Assembly (NCBI RefSeq): GCF_001187555.1
Contig: NZ_LFIJ01000001.1
Location: 1,514,078 to 1,578,077 of the forward strand
DNA length: 64,000 nt
Direction: 5' to 3'
Origin: Gilvimarinus polysaccharolyticus
Lineage (GTDB): Bacteria; Pseudomonadota; Gammaproteobacteria; Pseudomonadales; Cellvibrionaceae
The translations under genes and the position numbers were made by a program. This document shows, one piece after another, positions 44,226 through 54,423 of the stretch. The first letter of the stretch is position 1. Every line of letters starts with the position of its first letter. Below the pieces are notes generated by a model that ran no database searches, was not told where the DNA came from, and saw nothing but the letters and a program-made list of their open reading frames with translations.

Positions 44226-45959
44226 ATGCGCTCCAGCCGTTTTTTAATAGCCACCCTAAAAGAAACTCCCGCCGATGCCGAGGTTATCAGTCATCAGCTT
44301 ATGCTGCGTGCCGGTATGATCCGCAAGCTCGCCTCAGGCCTGTACACTTGGTTGCCGTTAGGACTTAGAGTGTTACGTAAAGTGGAAAGCATCGTCCGCG
44401 ACGAGATGAATCAAGCTGGTGCTCAAGAGGTCATGATGCCGGTAGTGCAACCGGCTGAGTTGTGGCAAGAGTCAGGGCGCTGGGAACAATACGGCCCCGA
44501 GCTGCTGCGCATGCGCGACCGACACAATCGAGAATTTTGCCTTGGTCCGACCCACGAAGAGGTTATCACCGACTTGGTGCGCGGCGAAATCAACAGCTAC
44601 AAGCAACTACCCGCTAATTTTTATCAGGTTCAAACCAAATTTCGCGATGAGATTCGCCCGCGCTTTGGGGTTATGCGCTCTCGCGAGTTTATTATGAAAG
44701 ATGCCTACTCCTTTCATGCCAGTGCCGAGTGTTTACAGCAAACCTACCAGCGCATGCACACCGCTTACTGCAATGTGTTTAGCCGTATTGGTTTGGCGTA
44801 CCGTCCCGTTCTGGCCGATACAGGCTCTATCGGTGGCGCTTTCTCGCACGAGTTTCACGTACTAGCCGATAGCGGCGAAGACGCCATTGCCTTTAGCGAT
44901 GGTTCTGATTACGCCGCTAATATCGAAAAAGCCGAGGCCCTCCCCCCCACAGATCCGCGCCCTGCCGCCAGCGCTGCCAAGCAAGATGTTGCAACCCCCG
45001 GCAAACACTCTATTGATGAAGTTGCCGAGTTTCTTGGCGTTGCGGCCAGCCGTACCGTAAAAACCTTAATTGTTTTAGGCGATGCTGCCGAAGAAGGCGC
45101 CGAGCAACCACTGATAGCCTTAGTGCTGCGTGGCGATCACGAGCTTAACGATATTAAGGCCGAGAAACTCGACGGTGTTGCCGCGCCATTAACCTTTGCC
45201 CCAGAAGAGCGTATCAAGGCCGAACTAGGTGTTAGCGTTGGCTCCATTGGCCCGTGCGGTTTAAGCATTAAAATCATTGCTGATCATAGTGCATTGGTAT
45301 TAGCCGATTTTGTCTGTGGAGCCAACACAGATGGTATGCACAGCACTGGTGTTAACTGGGAGCGCGATTTACCCCTGCCTCAGGCCGCCGACATTCGCAA
45401 CATCGTCGCCGGTGACCCCAGCCCTTGTGGCAAAGGCAACCTAGAGATAAAACGCGGTATTGAAGTCGGCCATATTTTTCAGTTGGGCACTAAATACTCT
45501 GAGGCCATGAACGCCACCGTACTCAATGAAAACGGTAAAGAGCAAACCATGATGATGGGTTGCTACGGTATTGGTGTCACCCGTGTTGTCGCCTCCGCTA
45601 TTGAGCAAAATTACGATGACAAAGGTATTATCTGGCCCGCCGCGATTGCGCCGTTTCAAGTAGCCATTGTGCCGATTAACATGCACAAGTCTGAAAAAGT
45701 CGCCGAGGCCTGTGAACAACTATACCGTGACCTGCAAGCGGCAGGAGCCGACGTATTATTAATGGACGAAGAGAAAGCTCGCTTAGGCGTACTGTTAGCC
45801 AATACCGACCTTATGGGTATTCCCCACCGTATTGTGGTGGGAGATCGCGGCTTAGACGCGGGTAATGTCGAGTATAAAGGCCGCCGCGATGAAGATAAGC
45901 AAGACGTCGCGCTCGATCAAATCGTTACCCTTATCAATGATGCCCTCAATCAGCAGTAA
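44226..45959 (+). CDS. proS: Prolyl-tRNA synthetase
   Basis: ProS charges tRNA-Pro. The 577 residues are the bacterial type with an INS editing domain between motifs 2 and 3. It begins [20 protein letters not shown]; motif 1 lies near [10 protein letters not shown]-like [15 protein letters not shown], motif 2 in [20 protein letters not shown], the INS domain spans about 225-405, and motif 3 is [13 protein letters not shown]. The C-terminal anticodon domain follows (about 470-577). Its last 20 bases overlap the start of the transglycosylase. Confidence 0.96.
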   Translation: MRSSRFLIATLKETPADAEVISHQLMLRAGMIRKLASGLYTWLPLGLRVLRKVESIVRDEMNQAGAQEVMMPVVQPAELWQESGRWEQYGPELLRMRDRHNREFCLGPTHEEVITDLVRGEINSYKQLPANFYQVQTKFRDEIRPRFGVMRSREFIMKDAYSFHASAECLQQTYQRMHTAYCNVFSRIGLAYRPVLADTGSIGGAFSHEFHVLADSGEDAIAFSDGSDYAANIEKAEALPPTDPRPAASAAKQDVATPGKHSIDEVAEFLGVAASRTVKTLIVLGDAAEEGAEQPLIALVLRGDHELNDIKAEKLDGVAAPLTFAPEERIKAELGVSVGSIGPCGLSIKIIADHSALVLADFVCGANTDGMHSTGVNWERDLPLPQAADIRNIVAGDPSPCGKGNLEIKRGIEVGHIFQLGTKYSEAMNATVLNENGKEQTMMMGCYGIGVTRVVASAIEQNYDDKGIIWPAAIAPFQVAIVPINMHKSEKVAEACEQLYRDLQAAGADVLLMDEEKARLGVLLANTDLMGIPHRIVVGDRGLDAGNVEYKGRRDEDKQDVALDQIVTLINDALNQQ

Positions 45960-46593
45960 CAAGCACCGTACTCAACCGCACACCATCGCCGCCTTGGCGT
46001 TTGTGTGCGGTATACTCGCGGCCCAACCAACTCTCAATGCGGAACAAATTGCAGGCAACGTCGCCCTGGCATCACCGGCTGCGCAACCCGCCAGTTCCCA
46101 GTCAAACGTCGATGACCAGCTGCGCCAGTTACTCAAAAACCACATCGATCAAGCCGACAGCTTTACAGACCGCTTTGACGCCGAAGCGTGGTTAATGCTG
46201 ATGGACGGCCGACTGGCCCGCTACGTTAAATCCCCCGATGAGCGTTTGGCTCTGCTGCGCTTAATTCATCGCGAAGCCACGGCTGCTGGTGTAAAACCCG
46301 AACTTGTTTTAGCGGTTATCGAAACCGAAAGTCATTTTGACCGCTTTGCGATATCGTCTGTCGGCGCGCAAGGGATTATGCAAATTATGCCTTTTTGGAA
46401 AAACGAAATTGGCCGCCCAGAAGATAATTTAATCGATGCCGCCACCAATCTGCGCTACGGCTGCATCATTCTCAAACATTACCTTGATATCGCCGATGGT
46501 CGACTGGCCGAAGCGCTAGCTCGTTACAATGGCAGCTATGGCAGTTATCGCTATTCGAGCAAGGTGATGGATGCTTGGGAACGCTGGCGTTAG
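45940..46593 (+). CDS. Lytic murein transglycosylase, SLT domain
   Basis: A 217-residue exported protein. The N-terminus has a signal peptide (hydrophobic [15 protein letters not shown], cleavage near NAEQ). The SLT domain spans about 95-215 with the catalytic Glu in [27 protein letters not shown] and the later [14 protein letters not shown]. It would cleave peptidoglycan glycan strands to 1,6-anhydro ends. The start overlaps proS by 20 bases; a second ATG three bases upstream is equally possible. Confidence 0.88.
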   Translation: MPSISSNKHRTQPHTIAALAFVCGILAAQPTLNAEQIAGNVALASPAAQPASSQSNVDDQLRQLLKNHIDQADSFTDRFDAEAWLMLMDGRLARYVKSPDERLALLRLIHREATAAGVKPELVLAVIETESHFDRFAISSVGAQGIMQIMPFWKNEIGRPEDNLIDAATNLRYGCIILKHYLDIADGRLAEALARYNGSYGSYRYSSKVMDAWERWR

Positions 46594-46669
46594 GTTTGGC
46601 TCGCAATGATTTATAGTCATCCAGCTTGATAAACTAATTATTTTCTCACAGAGTTTATTAAGCTTCTCC

Positions 46670-46698
46670 AAAAAATGCCACTCGGATGTGGCATTTTT
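46670..46698 (+). terminator. Terminator after the transglycosylase gene
   Basis: AAAAAATGCCAC-TCGGAT-GTGGCATTTTT, an eleven-base-pair stem ending in T5, lies 77 bases past the stop. It marks the right end of the housekeeping block. Confidence 0.85.
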
Positions 46699-47059
46699 AT
46701 ATTGAAAACTAACGACTTTCAACTATTTGTATAGTCTTCGCTCACCGCTAATTAAGGTTTGCACATCAAAAATCATGCTTCGTATTTGATGTGTTACACA
46801 TAATTCAGGTTTTGCATACAGACTTCAGTTAAGCTCAACCTCTTGCCAGAACTTGTAAGACTCGATAGAGCCATTTGCCCGAGCTTAGAACTTTATTGGC
46901 AGTTCCTTCTCGAGCAGTCACTCAAAAAATAAATACATTGAATGAGGGGATTAAAAATATGCAATCCAATCGAATTAAATTGTGCACCTTTTAAGCGAGC
47001 AACACGGCAAGATTTAGGTCAACTCCGAGGTCTGAAACGGCTTCACGAAGTAACTAAAG
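46699..47059. other. Boundary gap between housekeeping and accessory blocks
   Basis: 361 AT-rich bases with no gene I can support. A 68-codon frame (46942-47148) overlaps the next gene antisense and has no family. No tRNA, integrase or clear attachment-site repeat is seen that would mark an island edge. Confidence 0.5.
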
Positions 47060-47833
47060 TCAGTGGCATACTGGATTTGATCTCATACATGATGAACGAT
47101 ACGGCTCCAAAGCCAAAGGACACCGTTCCAAACATGCCGATGAATTAGGACCCGTCTCTTCCCCAACAATGTTTTTATAACCAGCAGAAGTGACTTTATA
47201 AATCGAGTAAAAATACCCATCAAAAACTTTTGCCCTAGCTTCCATGTCGCAGTTCAATCCAAAATCAAAACTGTTGCTAGTGCTACTTTCTACTACTGTT
47301 TGCCAAGCATTCCACTCTCTGCACTTCAATTCGATACTATAGAGCGGCCCAGCCCTGTCACGCGCAGAGTAGACGTTATCAATGTTTCCATGAACGACAA
47401 TTGTTCCATGAAGCCCTCCCCCTAAATTACGTAGGTTTTTTATCTCTATCGAACTCACCACAGGGCGGGATCTTTGAACCGAAACATTTTTACAACCAAT
47501 ATCACCATTTGCATCTACCACTACAACCCAAGAAGCCCCCAAACTACCTGTACTATTAAATTTAATATTTTTTCTTGCATAGACCTTGAGACCTCGAATA
47601 CGATTAAACTCCGTCTCACCTATGTAACCATCTTCCGATGTAGAAAAATAAGCGTCCTCACCGTAGCGAAGAATATCCATTGAAGTATCATATTCACTCC
47701 ACTCATTTAGCACAACACGAGCAGGACCATTCGGCGAGCTATTGGTGTTATAACCATCCTGCTGGCAAGTATCAGCTTTTACAAACATACAAGCTAGCGA
47801 CAACGAAAAGAATATTACTGTTAAATTTTTCAT
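47060..47833 (-). CDS. Orphan secreted cysteine-containing protein
   Basis: From the ATG at 47833 (GGAG six bases upstream) this is a 257-residue protein with a signal peptide (MKNLTVIFFSLSLACMFVKA, cleavage before DTCQQ). The mature part has about eight cysteines, four of them in the last 25 residues (CLERCPLALE...CMRSNPVC), and a middle region of beta-rich character (WVVVVDANGDIGC, LHGTIVVHGNIDNVYSA). I do not recognise a family. It lies 112 bases after TonB receptor 1 on the same strand, so it may share its transcript. Spelling is AT-richer than the housekeeping genes, which suggests recent arrival. Confidence 0.65.
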   Translation of the reverse strand: MKNLTVIFFSLSLACMFVKADTCQQDGYNTNSSPNGPARVVLNEWSEYDTSMDILRYGEDAYFSTSEDGYIGETEFNRIRGLKVYARKNIKFNSTGSLGASWVVVVDANGDIGCKNVSVQRSRPVVSSIEIKNLRNLGGGLHGTIVVHGNIDNVYSARDRAGPLYSIELKCREWNAWQTVVESSTSNSFDFGLNCDMEARAKVFDGYFYSIYKVTSAGYKNIVGEETGPNSSACLERCPLALEPYRSSCMRSNPVCH

Positions 47834-47945
47834 ATATTGCTCCATTTCAATAATCCAAATTACTAATCTAAAACGATTAGCGAACTCCTTTTTCGAGAGA
47901 ATCACCGCCTCGAAGACTAGAAGTGGTGATCTCATTCAAAAATTT

Positions 47946-50900
47946 TTAAAACCTTGCGCGAACACCTAAGGTGTAGCGTGGCTCGTAATAGTTTTGGAAA
48001 GCGTACTGATCCTCAAAGCCGAGGTAGTAGTTTTCATACTCGCCCGTTACGTTGGAGCCAGACAAATAAACGGTCATAGCATCGGTAATATCGTAACTTG
48101 CCGAGATATCGACATAACCTGCTGCTTCTTGATAAAGGTTTAAAGCACCCCAAGCACCAGCGCCCACAGAGGCTAAGCGCTCGCTGCGATAGTTATAAGC
48201 AACCCGAGCCTGAAAGCGATCGTCCTGATACCAAGCGGCTAAGTTAAACTGATGCTCTGAGTTATCAGGAAAGAGATTTTTATCTCCAAAGATATCATCA
48301 CCGGAACCTTCGCTGGGCGAATAGGTGTAGTTGCCATCTATACCGAAATTACCCAAGAAACCATCAATGAAATCACCAAAAGCGAGCTTAGCGGCAAATT
48401 CAACACCCTCTAAGGTTCCACCCTCACCTTGCACCAAAGTTTTGATCGGAACCTCGCGGCGAATTACTCCATCCGCATCTGGTTGCGCCATATTCACGGT
48501 CGTGGACTCCGTAAAGCTGTCGATCTCCACTTTAAACACAGCTGCACTCAGGACAGTCGCCGCACCCGCATACCACTCCATCGAGAGGTCATAGTTGGTT
48601 GAACGCCAAGGATCAAGTGCTGGGTTACCGGCAAGGCTACCTTCAGTGACGATAAACTGACCTTGAGTGGGGCTGCCATCGGTGCTATCGATGGCAGTAT
48701 TAAGAGTCAAACCATCGCCATATTGATTAAGATCCAGCGGCACCATGTTCTCGCCATAAGCAAAACGCAGCACTAAATCATCGCTAAACCAATAGCCCAG
48801 ATTTAAGGTCGGCAGTACATCTTGGTAGCTTCGTTTGGTTAACACATCGCCGGTATCGACGTTGGTGTTACCGTAATCTTTTTGCGGCCCAGCAATGTTT
48901 TGCTTAACCGTCAGATCAGTTTCTACAACACGCACACCAAGGTTACCTTGCAGGGCGCCGGCTTCAAAATTGGCCTGAGCAAAGTAAGACAACTCATCCA
49001 TATCGACCGCAAATGTATTACCAGGAACGACCTGCTTAGTTGACGAACCAAAGACACGATTTTGGAATGCCTCTGGATCATCGTAATCGTGTGGATCTAC
49101 CGCCCAAACGCCTGGAATACCGTTTACTGGCCCAAAGTCTGTCACCCAAATAGCATTGTTGTATTGATCAAGCGCCACGTTTGGCAAAACCGTATAACCA
49201 ACAAAGGTATCGGTAATTTGATTGCCATTCAGAGTGCCGTTAACCACTTCACCATCCTGACAAGGACCAGCGTGCAACTGTACGTCAGTGGCCTTCCACT
49301 GAGCTTCACAGCCATTGTCATAAAAGGGCGAAAACAAGTTATAACGCTCAAACTCGGCTGAACGTTGTGACGAACGCACACCAACATCAACACTGGTAAC
49401 AAAACTGTCTTCAAACTTGTAGTTGCCTTTTAAGCTAAAGGCTGTAAGAGCGCCCTCAGAGTTTTCGTTATTCTCAGACGAAAAAGCACCGACGTTGTAG
49501 CTGTCCATGTTGGCCATGTAATCGGCAATCGATGCACCTGCACCTAAGGCACCGGCTAACGGACGGTCAAATCCAGACCAAGTAGGATGCTCAGTTGTGG
49601 TGTCATAGGAGATCTGTGGGTTTTCACTGTAGCCCATAGGGTTGATGGTCTGGAAACAACCACCGTTGTCACCAATAGCTACGGCGCCTTCGCCACACAA
49701 CTCAGCGGGGAAGAAGCCCGGTGGCAAGCCACCACCGCCCCAAGCTAGGGGGTTAATGCCAGTTGAGGTACCGTTGGTTAAATCACCTTCGTTGTAGCCG
49801 TGGCGTTTATTGCGTTCGGCATCGCCTTTTACAGCGCGGAAACTACCAGTAAAGGCTCCGCCGTTATCATAATCAAGCTGAATATTAATGTTGGTCGATT
49901 TAGAATGGTAAACGTCATTCTGAGTAAAAGACTTAAGACGCTTGGGCGACAATTCTGCCTGAGTCCAGGCATAGAACTCACCATCATCAATACTAGTGCC
50001 TGTAGCGCGCTCTTCGGTTGGCACAAACCAGTTATCACCCTGCCACTTATTGGTCGCGCTCAAACCCACTTTGCGGTTGTACTCATCCTGATCGGTGTAA
50101 AACCAGTCAGCGGTAAAAATAAAGCCTTCGCCCAAATCTGCCTGAAATGACGAGTTAAGCCCCAAGCGTTCACGCTCAGTGATTTGATTCCAAGCTGAAA
50201 AGCCTTGCGCACCGACGTAACGACGTCCTTCGTCAGAAAGCCCCACAGCAGTATCGGAAAAGCGGCTAGTCCAGCCTGCATCACCCGGCGAGCCGGTATT
50301 TAGACCGTTATAAGAGTTGGATAGATTTACATTAGCGTAAGTTGCCGCCACCATAAAACCCATATCGCCGTTTTGCCAATTTATTAGGCCATTAACAACC
50401 GGATCGGTTTCTTCTGTTTCGGTGCCATACTGCATCTCGGCACCACCGGCAACGGTTAGCCCTTCATCAAAATCAAAGGGGCGGTAGGTTTTTAAGTTGA
50501 TAGTACCGGTAATACCTGCATTGCCTAAGTTGGCAATAGCCGATTTATAAACATCGGCACCTTGAAACAATTGTGACGGAATATCTGAGAAATTAGGCTG
50601 AGTCGATACGACCGAGTTAGATCCTAAAAATTGCTCACCGTTAAGCTGAGTCACAACCTGAGGCAAGCCTCGAATGTTAACCGATGAGCCTTCACCGGCT
50701 GAGCGACGAATCTGAATACCGGGGATACGTTGCAGTGAGTCGGCAATAGTGGCATCGGGCAGCTTACCGATATCTTCTGCCGATATTGCATCAACTACGC
50801 CAGCGGCATCGCGCTTGACGCTAACAGCAGTCTCCTGAGCCGCGCGCACACCGCGGACAACCACTTCCTCCAGCATCTGATCATCCTGTGCTACAGCAAC

Positions 50901-50978
50901 GCCATTGAGGCTTGCCAAAGCGCAAGAAGCTACGACTGATGCCATTAGCTTTCTCTTGAAATTGGTACTTTTATACAT
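47946..50978 (-). CDS. TonB-dependent receptor 1 (Xanthomonas/Caulobacter type)
   Basis: A 1010-residue outer-membrane receptor. A signal peptide (MYKSTNFKRKLMASVVASC..., cleavage AVA/Q at 30-31) precedes a plug domain with EEVVVRGVR (TonB-box-like, about 36-44), AAGVVDAISAEDIGKLPDAT, SLQRIPGIQIRRSAGEG and VNIRGLPQVVTQLNGEQ. The 22-stranded barrel ends in the sorting signal YTLGVRARF. Length and motifs fit the TIGR01782 class, many of which take up glycans. It lies downstream of the GH3 gene on the same strand, with twin operator-like palindromes 250-285 bases before its start. Confidence 0.93.
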   Translation of the reverse strand: MYKSTNFKRKLMASVVASCALASLNGVAVAQDDQMLEEVVVRGVRAAQETAVSVKRDAAGVVDAISAEDIGKLPDATIADSLQRIPGIQIRRSAGEGSSVNIRGLPQVVTQLNGEQFLGSNSVVSTQPNFSDIPSQLFQGADVYKSAIANLGNAGITGTINLKTYRPFDFDEGLTVAGGAEMQYGTETEETDPVVNGLINWQNGDMGFMVAATYANVNLSNSYNGLNTGSPGDAGWTSRFSDTAVGLSDEGRRYVGAQGFSAWNQITERERLGLNSSFQADLGEGFIFTADWFYTDQDEYNRKVGLSATNKWQGDNWFVPTEERATGTSIDDGEFYAWTQAELSPKRLKSFTQNDVYHSKSTNINIQLDYDNGGAFTGSFRAVKGDAERNKRHGYNEGDLTNGTSTGINPLAWGGGGLPPGFFPAELCGEGAVAIGDNGGCFQTINPMGYSENPQISYDTTTEHPTWSGFDRPLAGALGAGASIADYMANMDSYNVGAFSSENNENSEGALTAFSLKGNYKFEDSFVTSVDVGVRSSQRSAEFERYNLFSPFYDNGCEAQWKATDVQLHAGPCQDGEVVNGTLNGNQITDTFVGYTVLPNVALDQYNNAIWVTDFGPVNGIPGVWAVDPHDYDDPEAFQNRVFGSSTKQVVPGNTFAVDMDELSYFAQANFEAGALQGNLGVRVVETDLTVKQNIAGPQKDYGNTNVDTGDVLTKRSYQDVLPTLNLGYWFSDDLVLRFAYGENMVPLDLNQYGDGLTLNTAIDSTDGSPTQGQFIVTEGSLAGNPALDPWRSTNYDLSMEWYAGAATVLSAAVFKVEIDSFTESTTVNMAQPDADGVIRREVPIKTLVQGEGGTLEGVEFAAKLAFGDFIDGFLGNFGIDGNYTYSPSEGSGDDIFGDKNLFPDNSEHQFNLAAWYQDDRFQARVAYNYRSERLASVGAGAWGALNLYQEAAGYVDISASYDITDAMTVYLSGSNVTGEYENYYLGFEDQYAFQNYYEPRYTLGVRARF

Positions 50979-51227
50979 AGGACTCTCCCTTTATTATGAT
51001 TGGGAATCACTGACTATTCCCATACGTTCTAGCTCAGCCAAAGACCGGGCATGATCTTCTTATCGCGGCTTCGCTTAGCAAAGCGAATACGGCAGGCCTT
51101 ACAGCCCATTTTTACTATTGCCTTTTTGTGGCTGGCGCGACTTTAAAGCCCGTCAATTAAAAATGACCGACTAACAAGCTCTTGTTTTTAGTAACAAAAG
51201 CAAATCAAGCTACACCAGCGCTCGGAG

Positions 51228-51263
51228 TGTAACCCATTACATTGACGCATGTAACCCGTTACA
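51228..51263 (-). promoter_or_regulatory. Twin palindromic operator upstream of TonB receptor 1
   Basis: TGTAACCCATTACA (51228-51241) and TGTAACCCGTTACA (51250-51263) are two 14-base palindromic sites with centres 22 bases apart, about two helix turns. The second is perfect in its arms (TGTAAC/GTTACA). Paired sites with this spacing are typical of LacI/GntR-family repressors. They lie 250-285 bases before the receptor start, past the end of the GH3 gene. No regulator gene is seen in the window. Confidence 0.55.
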
Positions 51264-51433
51264 GGAGGTTTTATGTGACAAAGTGGGGGTAGTTATATAA
51301 CTTTCAGGGAGTTAATCAAAACAACTCGAAGTACTGACACGATCCGCTTTTTAAATATAAAAAAACCATCGAAAACAAAAGCCTGCGAACAATAACACCT
51401 TTAAAACATGGAGATGGATATATTGCCACGCAC

Positions 51434-51460
51434 AAAAAAGCAGCCTCTGGAGGCTGCTTT
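51434..51460 (-). terminator. Terminator of the GH3 gene
   Basis: AAAGCAGCCTC-TG-GAGGCTGCTTT is a near-perfect palindrome, 46 bases past the GH3 stop, with T6 on the minus strand. So receptor 1 probably needs its own promoter. Confidence 0.85.
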
Positions 51461-51505
51461 AAATCATGCAATTGGGGCACGGCGGCCCCATATTAAGATG
51501 TTAGT

Positions 51506-54073
51506 TTATTGACAGCTAATCAATGCGCTAGCCCCTGCACCTTTTAAAACACGGACATTAGCAAAGCTCATATCCAACTCGCCCGTAGTATAAATCGTGA
51601 ACGGACGCAACAGCTGGGTAATGTATTCGGTCTGCGGCTGAGTTAAACCAAAGTTCTCGCCCGCAGCTGGGAAGCACGCCAAATCGACAGTAATGGTTTG
51701 CCAGCCAGCGCCAGCCAAGCTCTCTGTCATACGCTCGGTCATGTCGATATCTGCCGCACAGTAAGAGCCACAACCAAGACGTAAGTAGGTAGTCGCCGTA
51801 GGCGCTTTATCTACTTTAATATCAAACGACAGCGCGGCCTTAGCTTCAATGTAACCACTCCAATCTTGACGATCTTCAGCAAACAAGGCTACGTGCCCAG
51901 CCCCTTTACCGTTAAAGACTACACGGCGTGCATCTTGTTGCTCGTTGCGATCGACCGCCTCTACCAATACCGTCGAGGTTTGCATGGTGTTGCTGTTCAT
52001 AACCGCACGGTCATTCTCAGCACCTACAGCCTCAATCGCCCAAGGGTCCAATGAGCGGCGATTAAACAGCTCAAGTACGTCTTGAGTAGCTGCTTTTTTC
52101 AGGCCTTTTTCAGACAGCTTGTCACCCAGCGTGTCTTTATCGGCGTAACTTAAACCAAAACCATAAGGAAACAGTGGATTGTAGTTTTTATCGCCGCGAT
52201 TTAAGCGGTACTGATCGGGGCGCTCAGGCCAAGTAAATGACAAACGTCCTTTGGCATCGTGATTAATGGCACCCGTGTTATCGCGGAACACCACATCGGC
52301 CACACCGTTGCCCTCAGTACCGGGCTGCCAAACGACCATAAAGGCATCAGAGGCATTTAACTCACGATTTACCCACAATGGGCGGCCAGTAATAAACAAT
52401 GATACAACCGGAATCCCTTGTTCTTTAAAAGATTTCAGCAAGTTTAAATCAGACTCGGAACCATTTTTGTACATCAAGTTGGTTAAGTCGCCCTGCATTT
52501 CGGCGTAAGGGTCTTCACCAAACACGACAATTGCTACATCCGGCTTTTGCTGATAAGTACCCGACTCACTCAGCTCCACCGAACCGCCGCCCGCTTGAAC
52601 TGCCTCGGCAATACCGTCATAAATCGAGGTGGCGCCAGGGAAGTCAGAGTTTTTATTGCCTGTACCCTGCCAAGTTACCGACCAACCACCGGTTTGCTTA
52701 CCAATATTATTGGCGCCATCACCGGCCACTAAGACTTTCATATCGCGGCTTAACGGCAATAAACCGTCGGTGTTTTTCAGCAATACCAATGATTCACTCA
52801 CAGCTTGTCGAGCCACCGCACGGTGCTCTGGCGCACCTAACAGATCGGCACGTCCGGCAATACCACGCTCAGACGGTGCACCGGCCTCAAACAACCCCGC
52901 ACGCAACTTAACCCGCAGGATGCGACGCACAGCATCGTCAATGCGAGACATTGGAATGGTGCCCTCTTTAGCGTGTTTTACCGTGCTGGCAAACAGCTTT
53001 TTCCAATCAGGCTCGGGTGCCATGTAAATGTCCAAGCCGGCGTTAACCGCTTGCGGACAATCCAGTGCGGTACAACCGGGAATAAAGCCGTGGCCACTCC
53101 AGTCACCTACTATTAAACCATCAAAACCCATTTGTCCTTTCAGGACATCGGTCATTAGGTACTCATGCCCGTGCATCCGCGTTCCCTCCCAAGAGGTAAA
53201 CGAGGCCATGACCACCTGAACGCCCGCTTCAATCGCAGTAAAGTAACCTGCTCCATGTATATCGCGCAGCTGCTCTTCGGTCGCGATCGTCTCACCGCGA
53301 TCAACGCCTTTATCGGTGCCGCCATCGCCAATAAAATGCTTGGCCGTAGCGATCACATGATCGTCATTTAAAAAATCATCTGACGAGGGCTCTCCCTGCA
53401 AGCCCCGGATCATTCGTCCGGCGTACTGACCTACCAGCTCAGGATCTTCTGACCAAGCCTCATAAGTACGGCCCCAACGCTCATCGCGTGCTACCGCGAC
53501 TGTGGGCGAAAAATTCCAATCAATACCGGTGATTTTTAACTCGCGTCCGGTAACCCAACCAATTTGCTCTAGCAAGTCTGGATTGTGGGTAGCGCCTAAC
53601 GCGATATTGTGGGGGAACAAAGTGGCCCCAATCACGTTGCCAACACCGTGAACGGCATCGGTACCCCAAATAATAGGCACACCGGTGCGACCGCCAGTTT
53701 TATCAATCGAGGCGTAATAATAGCTATCGGCCAGATCAACCCAGTCTTGGACACTGGCGTATTTGTTGTTATCAGGCGTTGTACCGCCACCATTGAGTAC
53801 CGAGCCCAAGTGGTACTGGCGAACATCATCTGGGGTAACCTGTTTAATTTCAGGCTGGATCATCTGTCCCACTTTCTCTTCGAGCGTCATCTGGGACAAC
53901 AGCTCATCAATCCGAGACTCAAGTGCAGGATCTTGTTTGACTTCGCTTTGCAGCGCAGGCCAGGCCACCGGCTGGGCTTGAGATGAAGCTGAGTTATTGT
54001 GTGTTTCGCAGCCAACTACAGCCGCCATTACAGCAACTGCCACAGTTAAGCGTTGAACAGAATGAATAGCCAT
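51506..54073 (-). CDS. Lipoprotein exo-beta-glucosidase, glycoside hydrolase family 3
   Basis: An 855-residue GH3 enzyme of the ExoP/exo-1,3/1,4-beta-glucanase kind. The signal peptide ends in a lipobox (VVGC, C22), so it is probably a lipoprotein of the periplasm or outer membrane. The (beta/alpha)8 domain carries GTDAVHGVGNV, AKHFIGDGGTDKG and the likely nucleophile D324 in IVGDWSGHGFI. The second domain starts near SLVLLKNTDGLLPLSR, and the C-terminal 170 residues are a beta-sandwich typical of ExoP. It would release glucose from beta-glucans or cello-oligosaccharides. AAGGAG precedes the ATG. DUF6445 lies upstream on the same strand. Confidence 0.93.
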   Translation of the reverse strand: MAIHSVQRLTVAVAVMAAVVGCETHNNSASSQAQPVAWPALQSEVKQDPALESRIDELLSQMTLEEKVGQMIQPEIKQVTPDDVRQYHLGSVLNGGGTTPDNNKYASVQDWVDLADSYYYASIDKTGGRTGVPIIWGTDAVHGVGNVIGATLFPHNIALGATHNPDLLEQIGWVTGRELKITGIDWNFSPTVAVARDERWGRTYEAWSEDPELVGQYAGRMIRGLQGEPSSDDFLNDDHVIATAKHFIGDGGTDKGVDRGETIATEEQLRDIHGAGYFTAIEAGVQVVMASFTSWEGTRMHGHEYLMTDVLKGQMGFDGLIVGDWSGHGFIPGCTALDCPQAVNAGLDIYMAPEPDWKKLFASTVKHAKEGTIPMSRIDDAVRRILRVKLRAGLFEAGAPSERGIAGRADLLGAPEHRAVARQAVSESLVLLKNTDGLLPLSRDMKVLVAGDGANNIGKQTGGWSVTWQGTGNKNSDFPGATSIYDGIAEAVQAGGGSVELSESGTYQQKPDVAIVVFGEDPYAEMQGDLTNLMYKNGSESDLNLLKSFKEQGIPVVSLFITGRPLWVNRELNASDAFMVVWQPGTEGNGVADVVFRDNTGAINHDAKGRLSFTWPERPDQYRLNRGDKNYNPLFPYGFGLSYADKDTLGDKLSEKGLKKAATQDVLELFNRRSLDPWAIEAVGAENDRAVMNSNTMQTSTVLVEAVDRNEQQDARRVVFNGKGAGHVALFAEDRQDWSGYIEAKAALSFDIKVDKAPTATTYLRLGCGSYCAADIDMTERMTESLAGAGWQTITVDLACFPAAGENFGLTQPQTEYITQLLRPFTIYTTGELDMSFANVRVLKGAGASALISCQ

Positions 54074-54423
54074 ACAGGCTCCTTATAGTTTATCAGTATA
54101 ATTTTTGTTTTAAGCTGGGGGGTTATTTTCTGCAACCAACCCCAATGTGCCGTAAGGGTACTGCATTGTACCTAAGATAATCGCCCCACATCGCAGCTTG
54201 GTGCAAAGTGGCAAAGGCCGACAACAGGAAAGCCTATAAATGGATGTTTGACTTTACGTTTAAACGTTTACTCAGACGACTTTTTAATTATTATTTATAG
54301 TAGCGCTTGCGAGCCGGTCAAACAATGGCGAGCGTAAAGCTTGGCATTATAACCACAAATCCGGCTCAAGACGGCCAAATTAACGACACTTTACACCGCA
54401 CTTCAGCAATCAAAACATGCAAG
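54074..54423. other. DUF6445 / GH3 intergenic region
   Basis: 350 bases without a gene. Its notable content is the palindrome ACGTTTAAACGT and the repeated motif described at 54256-54273. The GH3 promoter must lie here or upstream of DUF6445. Confidence 0.5.
54256..54273 (-). promoter_or_regulatory. Palindromic site upstream of GH3, sharing AAACGTTTACTC with 55260
   Basis: ACGTTTAAACGT (54256-54267) is a perfect 12-base palindrome. It overlaps AAACGTTTACTC (54262-54273), which recurs exactly at 55260-55271. The site is 183-200 bases before the GH3 ATG. AAACGTTT is itself a palindrome and resembles LacI-family half-site pairs. Operator function is inferred. Confidence 0.45.

Larger units (their letters stand above)
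50979..51505. other. GH3 / TonB receptor 1 intergenic region
   Basis: 527 bases, AT-rich and without a gene. It holds the GH3 terminator at its right end, the twin operator sites at 51228-51263 and the receptor ribosome site (GGGAGAG) next to 50978. No classic -35/-10 pair stands out. Confidence 0.5.

Noticed and set aside
46942-47148. 68-codon plus-strand frame with MRGLKICNPIELN
   Set aside because: It overlaps the orphan secreted gene antisense and has no family or clear start signal.
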